In this document: positions 46,131 to 55,841 of the stretch, one piece after another | How the letters are laid out: each line of letters begins with the position of its first letter | How positions within the stretch are numbered: position 1 is the stretch's first letter | Source: Bacteroidota bacterium | GTDB lineage: Bacteria; Bacteroidota; Bacteroidia; Bacteroidales; UBA4417 | Length of the DNA: 64,000 nucleotides | Assembly (NCBI GenBank): GCA_022711175.1 | Contig: JAKLFM010000005.1 | Span: forward strand, 1 to 64,000 | Reading direction: 5' to 3' | Position numbers and translations under genes: made by a program | Notes under the pieces: model-generated | Told to the model about the DNA's origin: nothing | Database searches by the model: none | What the model saw: only the letters and a program-made list of their open reading frames with translations

Positions 46131-48176
46131 ATGAGCAGTAAAACAATCTACCGACTAGACACTACCGAAAAAGAAACACTTAAGCACTGGTACTACCTGT
46201 TAACCCTGGGGCGCAAGCTTGATGAGCGTGCCCCGAACTATCTGAAACAAGCCCTCGGATGGTCATATCATGCTCCGTATGCGGGTCACGACGGCATACA
46301 ACTTGCCATCGGACAGGTATTTGAAAAAGGCGTTGACCATCTTTTTCCATACTATCGCGATATGCTTACCGTGATCTCTGCCGGCCTCACTGCCGAGGAA
46401 ATCATTCTCAACGGCATCTCGAAAGCCACCGACCTGGCTTCGGGTGGCAGGCATATGTCGAACCATTTTGCCAAACCGGAATGGAATATCCACAATGTAT
46501 CATCGTGCACGGGCAACCATACGCAACATGCTGCCGGCGTGGCACGTGCCATCAAGCGATACAGCGCCAAAGCAGTAGCCATCAGCTCGCAGGGCGAATC
46601 ATCCACCTCCGAAGGCTACGTTTACGAAGCGATCAATGGCGCCAGTAACGAAAAGCTGCCGGTCATTTTTGTGTTTCAGGATAACCGTTACGGCATTTCG
46701 GTTCCCAAGCGCGACCAGACGGCCAATGCCTTTGCAGCCGATAATTTCAAGGGATTTAAAAACCTGAGGATCATCCACTGCGACGGTAAAAACATCTTCA
46801 GTTCGATGACTGCCATGGCCGAAGCGCGCCGCCATGCGATTGAAAACCAGGAACCTGTGATCGTGCATGCAAGCACGGTGCGCATTCATTCCCATTCAAA
46901 TTCTGATAAGCACGAACTCTATCGCGACGATAACGAACGGCATTGTGCCAAAGCAAGCGACCCTCTCGACAGGTTCAGGATTCAGCTTCTGCATTCTGAG
47001 AAATTTACCGAAGCCGAGCTCAACGAAATGGACGAGCAGGCGCAAAAAGAAGTGCTGGCAGCACATCGCAAGGCGATTATGGCTCCTGACCCTGCTCCCG
47101 AATCCATTCATAATTTTGTTTTTACTGAAGCCTACGTGCCCACCAAATTCCCTGATGGCATCCACAACGAAACCGGAGGCCGTAAATTAAAACTCATACA
47201 GGCACTTAACGAAACGCTGAAGGAGGAATTCAGGCTCAATCCTGACACGTTTATATGGGGACAGGATGTTGCAAACAAGGAGAAAGGCGGCATTTTTAAT
47301 GTAACCAAAGGCATGCAGCAGGAATTTGGCCCGCTGCGCGTCTTTAACGGCCCTATTGCCGAGGATTACATCCTGGGCACAGCCGAGGGCATGAGCCGCT
47401 ACAGCGACAAAATCCGCATCGTGGTCGAAGGCGCCGAATTTGCCGATTACTTCTGGCCTGCCATGGAACAATACGTTGAAATATCACACGACTACTGGCG
47501 CAGTAATGGCCGTTTTGTTCCGAATATTACCATCAGGCTGGCTTCGGGCGGATATATCGGCGGCGGGCTTTACCATTCGCAAAACATCGAAGGTGCTCTG
47601 GCCACTTTGCCCGGTGTGCGCATCGTATATCCTTCGTTTGCCGACGACGCCGCAGGATTGCTACGTACTTCGATGCGTTCAAAAGGCCCTACCCTCTTCC
47701 TCGAGCCAAAAGCGCTCTATAATGACCCCGCTGCCGAAACCATTGTCCCCGAAGGATTTGAAGTTCCTTTCGGTAAAGCCCGTATCCGCCGCCAGGGCTC
47801 AGAGTTGAGCATTATAACTTATGGCAACACTACGCACATGTGCCTTTCGGCTGCCGAAAAAGTAATGAACGAAACCGGTAAAAGCATCGAAGTGGTTGAC
47901 ATCAGGTCACTTATACCTCTTGACAAGGACACCATACTGAACAGCGTACACAAAACCGGCAGGGCTCTGGTTGTGCACGAAGACAAGGTTTTTGCAGGAT
48001 TCGGAGGCGAAATTGCAGCCCTTATTGCCGACGAAGCCTTTGAATTCCTTGATGCTCCTGTCCGCCGTGTAGGCAGCACGTTTACCCCGGTTGGTTTTAA
48101 CAGGATTCTGGAAAAAGCGGTCCTTCCTAATGAGGAAAAAATCCTCGCAGCCATCAAAGAACTGCTTGCATTCTGA
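46131..48176 (+). CDS. 2-oxoacid dehydrogenase E1, alpha and beta subunits fused
   Basis: This 681-aa protein joins both halves of a thiamine-diphosphate-dependent E1. Residues ~1-330 form the alpha part, with the cofactor segment SSQGESSTSEG and the family segment FVFQDNRYGISVP. Residues ~355-681 form the beta part, with ALNETLKEEF, GPIAEDYILGTAEGM and the C-terminal TPP-binding/transketolase-C domain (DIRSLIPLDKDTI). It decarboxylates a 2-oxoacid (branched-chain or pyruvate-type) for transfer to a lipoyl E2. No E2 or E3 lies next to it. I chose ATG 46131 because it follows the promoter and yields the conserved start. Confidence 0.93.
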   Translation: MSSKTIYRLDTTEKETLKHWYYLLTLGRKLDERAPNYLKQALGWSYHAPYAGHDGIQLAIGQVFEKGVDHLFPYYRDMLTVISAGLTAEEIILNGISKATDLASGGRHMSNHFAKPEWNIHNVSSCTGNHTQHAAGVARAIKRYSAKAVAISSQGESSTSEGYVYEAINGASNEKLPVIFVFQDNRYGISVPKRDQTANAFAADNFKGFKNLRIIHCDGKNIFSSMTAMAEARRHAIENQEPVIVHASTVRIHSHSNSDKHELYRDDNERHCAKASDPLDRFRIQLLHSEKFTEAELNEMDEQAQKEVLAAHRKAIMAPDPAPESIHNFVFTEAYVPTKFPDGIHNETGGRKLKLIQALNETLKEEFRLNPDTFIWGQDVANKEKGGIFNVTKGMQQEFGPLRVFNGPIAEDYILGTAEGMSRYSDKIRIVVEGAEFADYFWPAMEQYVEISHDYWRSNGRFVPNITIRLASGGYIGGGLYHSQNIEGALATLPGVRIVYPSFADDAAGLLRTSMRSKGPTLFLEPKALYNDPAAETIVPEGFEVPFGKARIRRQGSELSIITYGNTTHMCLSAAEKVMNETGKSIEVVDIRSLIPLDKDTILNSVHKTGRALVVHEDKVFAGFGGEIAALIADEAFEFLDAPVRRVGSTFTPVGFNRILEKAVLPNEEKILAAIKELLAF

Positions 48177-48193
48177 GTAGCTGATCATTCATC

Positions 48194-48348
48194 AGGGGCT
48201 GTCTCAAAAGTGGAGATTTGATGAATTCCTTCTCTGTAGTTCTCTTTGCCTCCTCTGTGAAATCTATGTGTAACAATAATTTAAGAATTACATAGAGTTC
48301 CACTGAGAAAAATGAAAAAGTTTCACAGAGACTTTTGAGACAGCCTCT
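48194..48348. mobile_element. MITE-like element with 18-bp terminal inverted repeats
   Basis: The ends AGGGGCTGTCTCAAAAGT (48194-48211) and ACTTTTGAGACAGCCTCT (48331-48348) are inverted repeats with one mismatch. The GGCTGTCTCAAAA type of end is, from memory, shared by several transposase families. A second internal inverted pair (CTCTGTGAAA, 48253-48262; TTTCACAGAG, 48321-48330) is present. The 155-bp element has no gene and I see no target-site duplication. Confidence 0.7.
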
Positions 48349-48394
48349 TTCTTTATTAAATACCGGCGGAATTTCACCTGCAAAGCAGGTTTCA

Positions 48395-48402
48395 TATATT
48401 TG
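48395..48402 (+). promoter_or_regulatory. -7 element of the HerA/DUF853 gene
   Basis: TATATTTG matches TAnnTTTG. It covers the GTG at 48402 that would otherwise be a start, so translation must begin downstream, at ATG 48438. A small hairpin (ACCTGC-AAA-GCAGGT, 48376-48390) lies just upstream. Confidence 0.5.
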
Positions 48403-48437
48403 TGGATTATTCATCAGGATCAAATTTTCGACCCATT

Positions 48438-49958
48438 ATGATTACAAGCGACGGTAATATGCTGATTGCCAAATCGGGCAGCCTCAAAGAGTTATGCATC
48501 AACCCAAAAATGGCCAACCGACACGGCCTCATTGCCGGTGCAACCGGCACAGGGAAAACCGTAACCTTGCAGGTATTAGCCGAAGCATTCAGCATGAAAG
48601 GTGTACCGGTTTTTATGGCCGATATAAAAGGCGACCTCTCAGGGGTAAGCAAGGCAGGAGCCGATAATGCAAAAATCCTCGAAAGGGTGCAAAACCTGCA
48701 ACTGAATGATTACTCGCACAGGGGTTTCCCTGTTACCTTCTGGGATATGTACGGCGAAACCGGCCATCCGATGCGCACTACCATCAGTGAAATGGGGCCA
48801 TTGCTGCTGAGCCGCCTGCTCAACTTAAACGACATACAAAGCAGTGTGCTTACCATCGTGTTCAAGATTGCCGACGACAACAACCTGTTACTGCTCGACA
48901 TGAAAGACTTGAAAAAAATGTGCGAGTATGTCGGCAACAACCGCGATCAGTTCATTACTTCGTACGGGAACATTTCGGTTGCCAGTATCGGCGCCATCCA
49001 ACGCGAGCTCATTAGCCTTGAACAGCAAGGCGCCGACAGGTTTTTCGGCGAACCGGCCATCGACATCTTTGATTTCATGCAAACCGACTCCAACGGCCAC
49101 GGACAAATTAACATTCTGGCTGCCGACAAACTCATGATGCAGCCCCGCGCCTATTCTACCCTGCTGCTTTACCTGCTTTCGGAGTTGTTCGAACGGTTGC
49201 CCGAAGCCGGCGATCTTGATAAGCCCAAATTGGTCTTTTTCTTCGACGAAGCCCACCTCCTTTTCAATGAAGCCCCCAAAGTGCTGCTCGAAAAAATTGA
49301 ACAGGTTGTGCGCCTCATCCGCTCCAAAGGAGTTGGCATCTATTTCTGCACCCAAAATCCCATTGATGTGCCTGATGTGGTGCTGGGGCAACTAGGTAAC
49401 AAAGTGCAGCATGCCCTGCGCGCATTCACTCCCCGCGACCAGAAAGCCGTTAACACCGCTGCCGAAACCTTCAGGCCGAACCCTGCATTAAATGTTGAGC
49501 AGGTAATCACTGAATTGGGCGTGGGCGAAGCGCTTATTTCGTTTCTTGACGAAAAAGGCATTCCTGCACCCGTTGAAAGGGCTAAAGTGCTTCCGCCACA
49601 GGCGCAGATTGGCCCAATCACACCCGACGAACGCCTGCAAACCATCCGCTCGTCGATGATAGCCGGAGTATATGAAAAGGAGATTGACCGTGAATCGGCA
49701 TTTGAAATCCTGCAATCGCGAATTAACAAAGAGCATGAGAAAGTAAAGGCTGAAGAAGAACGCGAACGTGAAGAGAAGGAAAGTAAGCAGGCCGAAAAAG
49801 ACAGGGCTGCTGAAGAGAGGCGTAAAAAGCGGGAAGGCGGTGGAATATGGGGCGACATTACCAAGTATGTGGGGCGGTCGGCTACTTCCACCATTGGCAG
49901 GGAAATAGGCAGGACCCTGATACGGGGTTTGCTTGGCGGACTTACTAAAAGGCGCTGA
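48438..49958 (+). CDS. HerA-like ATPase, DUF853 (YjgR) family
   Basis: This 506-aa P-loop ATPase matches the DUF853/YjgR branch of the HerA/FtsK superfamily. Walker A is GATGTGKTV (about residue 33-41), with the family segment [10 protein letters not shown] after it; Walker B is [13 protein letters not shown] (about 270), and the sensor-like [11 protein letters not shown] follows. The C-terminal ~100 residues are Glu/Lys/Arg-rich coiled coil, then a basic tail. DNA- or protein-translocating motor activity is presumed from the superfamily; the physiological role is unknown. I chose ATG 48438 because of the promoter position. Confidence 0.9.
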   Translation: MITSDGNMLIAKSGSLKELCINPKMANRHGLIAGATGTGKTVTLQVLAEAFSMKGVPVFMADIKGDLSGVSKAGADNAKILERVQNLQLNDYSHRGFPVTFWDMYGETGHPMRTTISEMGPLLLSRLLNLNDIQSSVLTIVFKIADDNNLLLLDMKDLKKMCEYVGNNRDQFITSYGNISVASIGAIQRELISLEQQGADRFFGEPAIDIFDFMQTDSNGHGQINILAADKLMMQPRAYSTLLLYLLSELFERLPEAGDLDKPKLVFFFDEAHLLFNEAPKVLLEKIEQVVRLIRSKGVGIYFCTQNPIDVPDVVLGQLGNKVQHALRAFTPRDQKAVNTAAETFRPNPALNVEQVITELGVGEALISFLDEKGIPAPVERAKVLPPQAQIGPITPDERLQTIRSSMIAGVYEKEIDRESAFEILQSRINKEHEKVKAEEEREREEKESKQAEKDRAAEERRKKREGGGIWGDITKYVGRSATSTIGREIGRTLIRGLLGGLTKRR

Positions 49959-50120
49959 GCTATTCAAATGGTGGAAATCAAAAATTAACATTCGTTGTAA
50001 TTCCGGCTTCCGGAATAAGTTATTGGGCTTTGTTACCATTTTATTAACAAAGTGAAGACAAAATCATACGCTTTATGGTATTTTCGCAATTCAATTCATC
50101 CAAATCCCAACGTAAGAAAT

Positions 50121-50768
50121 ATGAAACTCGACAGAATATTCAGCTTCCTGGTTCCAAAGGACAAGAAGTTCTTCCCGCTGTTTATCGAAGCTGCTGAAAA
50201 CCTTGTACTTACGTCAGAGCTACTAGTGAAGCTCATCCGTGAAAACGACCTTCAGAAACGGGAAGAATACATCATCGCCATCAAGAAAGCCGAAAAAAAC
50301 GGCGACAACATCACCCATGCGCTGATGGATGAACTGAACAGCACATTTATCACACCTTTCGACCGTGAAGACATACACGAGTTGGCCTCTACGCTTGACG
50401 GAGTCGTGGATTTCATCCATTCCACTTCCAAACGTATCTATTTCTACAAGTTGCGATCGTTCCCGAACGAATTTGTAAAAATTGCCGACCTGATACATGA
50501 TGCCAATAAGGAAATCCTCATTGTGATGAGAGGTATGAAAGATACCGCAAGCCTTATTAAACATAAAGATTCGTGCATCAGGATAAGTGAAATTGAGAGC
50601 GAGGTTGATGATATCTACCAGGCATATCTTGCCGATCTATTTGATAATGAGACCAATGCCATTGACCTCATCAAAAAGCGCGACATCCTGGCCTCGCTTG
50701 AAAAAGCAATTGATAAATGCGATGATGTAGGCAATGTATTCTCTGCGATAATGATTAAAATGTCGTAA
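50121..50768 (+). CDS. DUF47 (PhoU-like) phosphate-transport accessory protein
   Basis: This 215-aa protein is a DUF47/PhoU-like helical-bundle protein. It has the family segments DKKFFPLFIEAAENL, ADDITHALMDELN-type GDNITHALMDELN, FDREDIHELAS and the acidic metal-site end EKAIDKCDDVGN. Such proteins pair with Pit transporters and are thought to modulate them. It lies 59 bp upstream of pit on the same strand. I chose ATG 50121 (MKLDRIFSF) because the longer frame uses GTG in a non-conserved part. Confidence 0.93.
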   Translation: MKLDRIFSFLVPKDKKFFPLFIEAAENLVLTSELLVKLIRENDLQKREEYIIAIKKAEKNGDNITHALMDELNSTFITPFDREDIHELASTLDGVVDFIHSTSKRIYFYKLRSFPNEFVKIADLIHDANKEILIVMRGMKDTASLIKHKDSCIRISEIESEVDDIYQAYLADLFDNETNAIDLIKKRDILASLEKAIDKCDDVGNVFSAIMIKMS

Positions 50769-50827
50769 TAACCTGACTGTCAATTATCCTTACACATTCA
50801 ATTAATCCAATAAAAATAAGTAAGCAG

Positions 50828-51877
50828 ATGTCAGGTTTCACTTTGTTAGTCATTATTGTCGTACTTGCATTCGCTTTCGACTTTATCAATGGTTTCCATG
50901 ATGCCGCAAATTCAATTGCCACCATTGTTTCAACTAAAGTTCTTACACCTTTCCAGGCTGTACTCTGGGCAGCTTTCTTCAATGTGCTGGCTTATGCAGT
51001 GTTTGAACTTCATATTGCTGATACCATTGCCAAAGTTGTTGACACAAGCCACATTGACTTGTATGTGATACTGGCAGGCATTATTGCAGCAATCATCTGG
51101 AATCTGCTTACCTGGTATCTGGGCATTCCGTCGAGTTCGTCCCATACGTTGGTTGGGGGATTTGCCGGAGCTGCGATTGCCCATGCAGGCTGGGGTGTTG
51201 TCCATGGCGAGAAAATACTTAAAATCGGTGCATTTATTTTCCTTGCTCCTTTGCTTGGTATGCTGATGTCGTATATCATTTCTCTATTGCTGCTGAATAT
51301 TCTGAAGAAAGCAAATCCATACAGGCTCGAGAAGTACTTTAAACGGGTACAGCTATTTTCTTCTGCCCTCTTCAGCCTTGGACATGGTGGTAATGATGCA
51401 CAAAAAGTCATGGGTATTATTGCCGCTACCTTGCTTGTCTATTTCAATGGCGTGGATCCATCACAAGTTCCTACATGGGCGCATATTACTTTAGTCAATG
51501 GCAAGATTCATGCAATCCCGCATTGGATAGTGCTGGGCTGTTATGTGGCGATTGGAGGCGGAACGCTCATGGGAGGCTGGCGCATCGTAAAAACGATGGG
51601 AAGCAAGATTACCAAATTAACGCCATTCGAAGGGGTGGCAGCCGAATTAGCCGGAGCATCATTGCTCTTTGGCACCGAAGCTGCCGGTATCCCGGTTAGT
51701 ACAACCCACACCATTACCGGCGCCATTATGGGAGTCGGGCTTACAAAACGCTTGTCAGCCGTGCGTTGGGGTGTTACCATCAACCTGTTGTGGGCATGGA
51801 TACTCACCATCCCCGTTTCGATGGCTCTATCGGCGGCTATCTACTACCTGTTTATTTTCCTGCACTGGGCGAGTTAA
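50828..51877 (+). CDS. pit: Inorganic phosphate transporter, Pit family
   Basis: This 349-aa membrane protein has ten or so hydrophobic helices and the duplicated Pit signature: FDFINGFHDAANSIAT near the N-terminus and SLGHGGNDAQKVMG in the middle. GIPSSSSHTLVGGFAG and GIPVSTTHTITGAIMG are the paired internal repeats. Pit proteins take up metal-phosphate with protons, or sodium in some phyla. It is co-directional with the DUF47 partner, and its stop is 5 bp from convergent yggS. Confidence 0.96.
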   Translation: MSGFTLLVIIVVLAFAFDFINGFHDAANSIATIVSTKVLTPFQAVLWAAFFNVLAYAVFELHIADTIAKVVDTSHIDLYVILAGIIAAIIWNLLTWYLGIPSSSSHTLVGGFAGAAIAHAGWGVVHGEKILKIGAFIFLAPLLGMLMSYIISLLLLNILKKANPYRLEKYFKRVQLFSSALFSLGHGGNDAQKVMGIIAATLLVYFNGVDPSQVPTWAHITLVNGKIHAIPHWIVLGCYVAIGGGTLMGGWRIVKTMGSKITKLTPFEGVAAELAGASLLFGTEAAGIPVSTTHTITGAIMGVGLTKRLSAVRWGVTINLLWAWILTIPVSMALSAAIYYLFIFLHWAS

Positions 51878-51882
51878 TGTAA

Positions 51883-52545
51883 TTATCTTTCGCCAAAAAT
51901 CAAAGAGCCAATTCTTAACATGGTGCTTCCTTCTGCTAAGGCAATCTGGTAGTCGCCCGACATTCCCATGGAGATTTCACTGAATTCGGGGTTTGCCTGA
52001 AAATAATCCGACTTCAATCGGTCGAAATATTCGCGCAACTGCCTGAATTCGCTGCTGACAATATCATCATTGTCAGTAAAGGTCGCCATGCCCATAACGC
52101 CGCAAATGCTTACATTCCTCATGCTTTTAAACGCGGCGCTGGTGATCAGTTCAACCGTTTCGTCATACGAAAGACCGAATTTTGTTTCTTCGGTTGCTAT
52201 GTGAAATTGCAGCAGGCATTTTATTACCCGCTCGTTTTTAAGGGCTTGCTGATTTATCTCGGCCAGAAGCTTCAGGCTGTCAACGCTGTGAATCATTTCG
52301 ACAAACGGTGCAATGAATTTCACTTTGTTGGTTTGCAGGTGCCCGATCAGATGCCACCTGATGTCGGCGGGTGCTGCACCGGCCTTGGATACGAGTTCCT
52401 GAGCCCGGTTCTCGCCAAAATCCCGCTGGCCGACTTCATATAATTCTACAATCTGTGACAGCGGTCTGGTTTTTGAAACAGCGACCAGCGTCACTTTTGT
52501 CCCGATTTTATCCAGCAATATCCTGTAATTTTCAACTATACCCAT
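51883..52545 (-). CDS. yggS: YggS family PLP-homeostasis protein
   Basis: This 220-aa protein is a TIM-barrel PLP-binding protein of the YggS/PROSC family, which manages free pyridoxal phosphate rather than catalysing a metabolic step. The Schiff-base lysine is in LVAVSKTRP; the segments FGENRAQEL, WHLIGHLQTNK and SMGMSGDYQIAL are conserved. I chose ATG 52545 for a normal N-terminus. It is a single gene, convergent with pit. Confidence 0.95.
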   Translation of the reverse strand: MGIVENYRILLDKIGTKVTLVAVSKTRPLSQIVELYEVGQRDFGENRAQELVSKAGAAPADIRWHLIGHLQTNKVKFIAPFVEMIHSVDSLKLLAEINQQALKNERVIKCLLQFHIATEETKFGLSYDETVELITSAAFKSMRNVSICGVMGMATFTDNDDIVSSEFRQLREYFDRLKSDYFQANPEFSEISMGMSGDYQIALAEGSTMLRIGSLIFGER

Positions 52546-52867
52546 TATGTATTCATTAGCAACTAAGTACAAACAAGGAGAAAAGCAAATATATTTCAAA
52601 TTTAAACAAACTTTTTCGACCTATGCTTGTTCAATCATAAACGAAAAATATTGCTGTAATTAGCTTTATTTCATCGAATTGCGATCTCATCTTATAAAAA
52701 TCCATCCCCAGTATCACAGTGTAAATCCTGAAAATTCCTCAAACCAATCTTCATGTTGATGTAATAGGTCTCACGTGTGCTTTTCACTAATCAATACTTT
52801 TTGTTACGAACAATCAAATATTATGAGAAATATACGTAAATTTAAACATTTGAAATTTTAGCCTGCA
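52546..52867 (+). other. Intergenic region yggS-histidine kinase
   Basis: This 322-bp divergent spacer holds -7-like boxes for yggS at the left and is otherwise AT-rich. No tRNA, terminator or convincing small gene is visible. The kinase promoter was not identified with confidence. Confidence 0.5.
52586..52604 (-). promoter_or_regulatory. Two possible yggS -7 elements
   Basis: On the minus strand TAAATTTG (52604-52597) and TATATTTG (52593-52586) both match TAnnTTTG. The nearer would give a leader of about 35 nt. Neither has an ideally spaced TTTG. Confidence 0.4.
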
Positions 52868-55684
52868 ATGCCAGCACTTAGCCCTATTGACCTGATGAAG
52901 AAACCTCGTCGTTACAGCCTTACGAACCTGTTCTTCATTGTTTTAATGCTGATCATCACATTCTCATTTCTAGCTATGGGCTCCTATATTGTTATCAGGA
53001 AAATAGCAGCATACCGGGCCGAGGTAAAGCAATTGAAGATTGATTTTCCGGTGCAGCAGAAACGCGAACTGAATCTCAGGGTTTTGGAAGCAAAAGAATA
53101 TATTGACTGGGTTAGTTCTTATCCCGATGCTAGTCTCAAAAAACATCTCATATCGCTTACCCGGCGTTATGTTGGCATGTTGAAACAATCAAATATTGCA
53201 AGCGGCAACAACCTCATCATCCTGCCCGAACGGATACAGGATAGCCTTGATGGTGTAAACAGGCAGACTGTTATAAAAGTTGCCGTGTTTAATTCGAATT
53301 TCAACCCGGTTTATGTTCCAAAACTCAATGATGTCCCGGATAGTGCAAAGCGTTATAAAACATTGATTAACAAGATGTTATCGCCTGGTATTACGAACAA
53401 AGCAGCTCAGGAACCAAACCATGCAACCTATTACATTAGCAGTGATGGTGTTGGGCATGCAGCATTGTATCCGTCGCAAGATAAAGGCTTTTGGGTGATG
53501 GCGGTATATGCAGGCATTGATGATGATCGTGCCCTGCAGGAAATTGTGCTCGACAGCCTCAGCCGGGTAAAGTTCGAGGACAACGAATATTATATCATCA
53601 ATACTTTTAATGGTGACGCACTGCTAACGCGTACAATCTGGGACCGAAATCCCGGCAATATACTCGAAGGCTCGGACGAAAACTGGAAAGCCATATTCAT
53701 GAAGGAGGTTGAAATGGCTCAAAAACCGGGTGGAGGATATATCAACTATACCTGGAACCGGAAGCCAACTGACCCGCGCTCGGAAAAAATATCATACTTT
53801 ACCGGCATAAGTAAATGGAAATGGGTGATTGGCACCGGTAAACATACCGATGCGATCCTTCCTTTACTCGAAAAACAAAAAAAAGCCTTACAGGCCGAAA
53901 TCAATTCCGATATAATCAGCAGGCTGGTATTCATGCTTGCTATCTATCTGGTAATCTTTCTGATAGGTCAATTCCTGGCGCGCAAACTCAATCATAACTT
54001 AAAAATATTCAATACATTCTTCGCACAGGCAGTGCACAGCAACCAGTTTATCGAAGAAAAGAATATAAATTTCAAGGAGTTTGCCACAATGGCGCGTTCG
54101 GCAAACCTCATGGTCGAAGAACGTGAACGAATCAAAGCCATTCTTGCAGAACAGCAGGCCCGACTGCGCAATATTATCGATTCGGTGCCCGACCTTATCT
54201 TTTTCAAAGATACCAACAGCCGCTTTCTGGGTTGTAACAAAGCGTTTGAGCGGTTTATAAATCACACGGAGGCAGAAATCCTCGGCTTAACCGAATACGA
54301 TCTTTTTACACCTGCACAGGCTGAAATCTACCTCGCATCGGACAAGCACCTGCTGCTCACCGGTGAACCGGTCCGAACCAAAGAATGGACAACCGTTAAA
54401 GAAGGTGAAAGCCTGCTATTCGACACGCTCAAAACAACCTATTGCGATGAAGAAGGCAACGTGCTGGGAATCATCGCCATAAGCCGTGATGTTACCGAAA
54501 TGGAAGAAACCCGTCAGCGGCTGCTCATGGCAAAAGACAAAGCCGAGGAATCGGATAGGTTAAAGACCGCCTTTCTTGCCAATATGTCGCACGAAATCCG
54601 CACACCGATGAACGCAATCATCGGATTTTCGGATCTGTTATCAGAAGATGGCCTGACACGTGAAGAAAAGGACGAATACATTGATAAGATCAAACTCTCG
54701 GGTGAAAACCTCATGGGACTGATCAATGATATAATTGACATTGCAAAAATTGAAGCCGGGCAGCTTAAGGTCATTGAAGCGTCCTGCAATATCGAAATGT
54801 TGCTTAACGAGGTTTACGGCACATTTTCCGAAATCAAAAAGCAGCAAAAAAAGCAGAGTATAGAATTGTTGCTGGTATCGGGCAACCAGGGATCAGAACT
54901 GGTCACCGTTACCGATCCCATGAGGCTTCAGCAGGTGATTACCAATTTGTTGGGTAATGCCATGAAATTCACCGAACAGGGAAGGATTGAGTTTGGATAT
55001 ACTCAAAAAGATGGCTACCTCGAATTCTTTGTCCGCGATACCGGTATTGGTATCCCAATCAGCAAACAGGAAATGCTCTTTCAGCGCTTCAGCCAGGTTG
55101 ACGCTTCCACAACACGAAAATTTGGCGGTACCGGTTTGGGTCTGGCTATTTCGAAAAATATTGTTGAACTTCTTGGAGGAAGTATTTGGGTTGAATCAAC
55201 ACCAGGACAGGGTTCATGTTTTTACTTTACTTTGCCTTACAAGGCGCCTGACGGCAAAACGTCCGAATCAGGCAGCAGAAAGAAAAACGATTTTGACTGG
55301 TCGAAATTTACCATACTCATTGCCGAAGATGTCGACGAGAACTACATGCTGATCGAAGCTGCGTTTCGCCGGACAGGAGTTAACCTGATTCATGTTACCG
55401 ATGGTTTGTCAGTAGTTAATGAGGCAAAAAACAATGATAACATCAACCTGATTCTGATGGATATCCAGTTGCCTGTGATGACCGGTTACGAGGCTATTCA
55501 CAATATTTTGATGATGAAACCCGATATGCCGATCATCAGCTATACGGCCTATGCACTTCCAAATGAAAGGGAGAAGAGCATTGCCGCAGGTTGCGTTGAT
55601 TACATCACCAAGCCTATTAAAGCAGAAGTTCTGCTCCCGCTCATCGACAAGTACCTGCATGCGGATGAAAAATTTTCTTCATGA
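52868..55684 (+). CDS. Hybrid sensor histidine kinase (Cache-PAS-HisKA-HATPase-REC)
   Basis: This 938-aa protein is a membrane sensor. A first helix (about residues 22-43) and a second (about 355-375) bracket an extracytoplasmic Cache-like domain. Then come a linker, a PAS domain (about 435-550), the dimerisation domain with the phosphorylated histidine (H575 in MSHEIRTPMN), an ATPase domain (NLLGNAMKFTEQG; DTGIGI; GGTGLGLAI) and a C-terminal receiver with phosphoacceptor D865 in LMDIQLP. It may feed a phosphorelay; no DNA-binding response regulator is adjacent. The lone receiver protein at 10.4 kb is a possible but unproven partner. Confidence 0.95.
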   Translation: MPALSPIDLMKKPRRYSLTNLFFIVLMLIITFSFLAMGSYIVIRKIAAYRAEVKQLKIDFPVQQKRELNLRVLEAKEYIDWVSSYPDASLKKHLISLTRRYVGMLKQSNIASGNNLIILPERIQDSLDGVNRQTVIKVAVFNSNFNPVYVPKLNDVPDSAKRYKTLINKMLSPGITNKAAQEPNHATYYISSDGVGHAALYPSQDKGFWVMAVYAGIDDDRALQEIVLDSLSRVKFEDNEYYIINTFNGDALLTRTIWDRNPGNILEGSDENWKAIFMKEVEMAQKPGGGYINYTWNRKPTDPRSEKISYFTGISKWKWVIGTGKHTDAILPLLEKQKKALQAEINSDIISRLVFMLAIYLVIFLIGQFLARKLNHNLKIFNTFFAQAVHSNQFIEEKNINFKEFATMARSANLMVEERERIKAILAEQQARLRNIIDSVPDLIFFKDTNSRFLGCNKAFERFINHTEAEILGLTEYDLFTPAQAEIYLASDKHLLLTGEPVRTKEWTTVKEGESLLFDTLKTTYCDEEGNVLGIIAISRDVTEMEETRQRLLMAKDKAEESDRLKTAFLANMSHEIRTPMNAIIGFSDLLSEDGLTREEKDEYIDKIKLSGENLMGLINDIIDIAKIEAGQLKVIEASCNIEMLLNEVYGTFSEIKKQQKKQSIELLLVSGNQGSELVTVTDPMRLQQVITNLLGNAMKFTEQGRIEFGYTQKDGYLEFFVRDTGIGIPISKQEMLFQRFSQVDASTTRKFGGTGLGLAISKNIVELLGGSIWVESTPGQGSCFYFTLPYKAPDGKTSESGSRKKNDFDWSKFTILIAEDVDENYMLIEAAFRRTGVNLIHVTDGLSVVNEAKNNDNINLILMDIQLPVMTGYEAIHNILMMKPDMPIISYTAYALPNEREKSIAAGCVDYITKPIKAEVLLPLIDKYLHADEKFSS

Positions 55685-55841
55685 CAAGGCGAACTGCAGG
55701 TTGTTGTAAGTAACCGGTTATCAGACCGTTATTGAAATAACTTAGCGGTAAGCAGGCTCACGACGGGACAAGATTCTGCAGCCGTTAAATGGCCTGAGAA
55801 ATCCAGGGTAAATAGAAATCACGAAGAAAAATCCTAAGACA

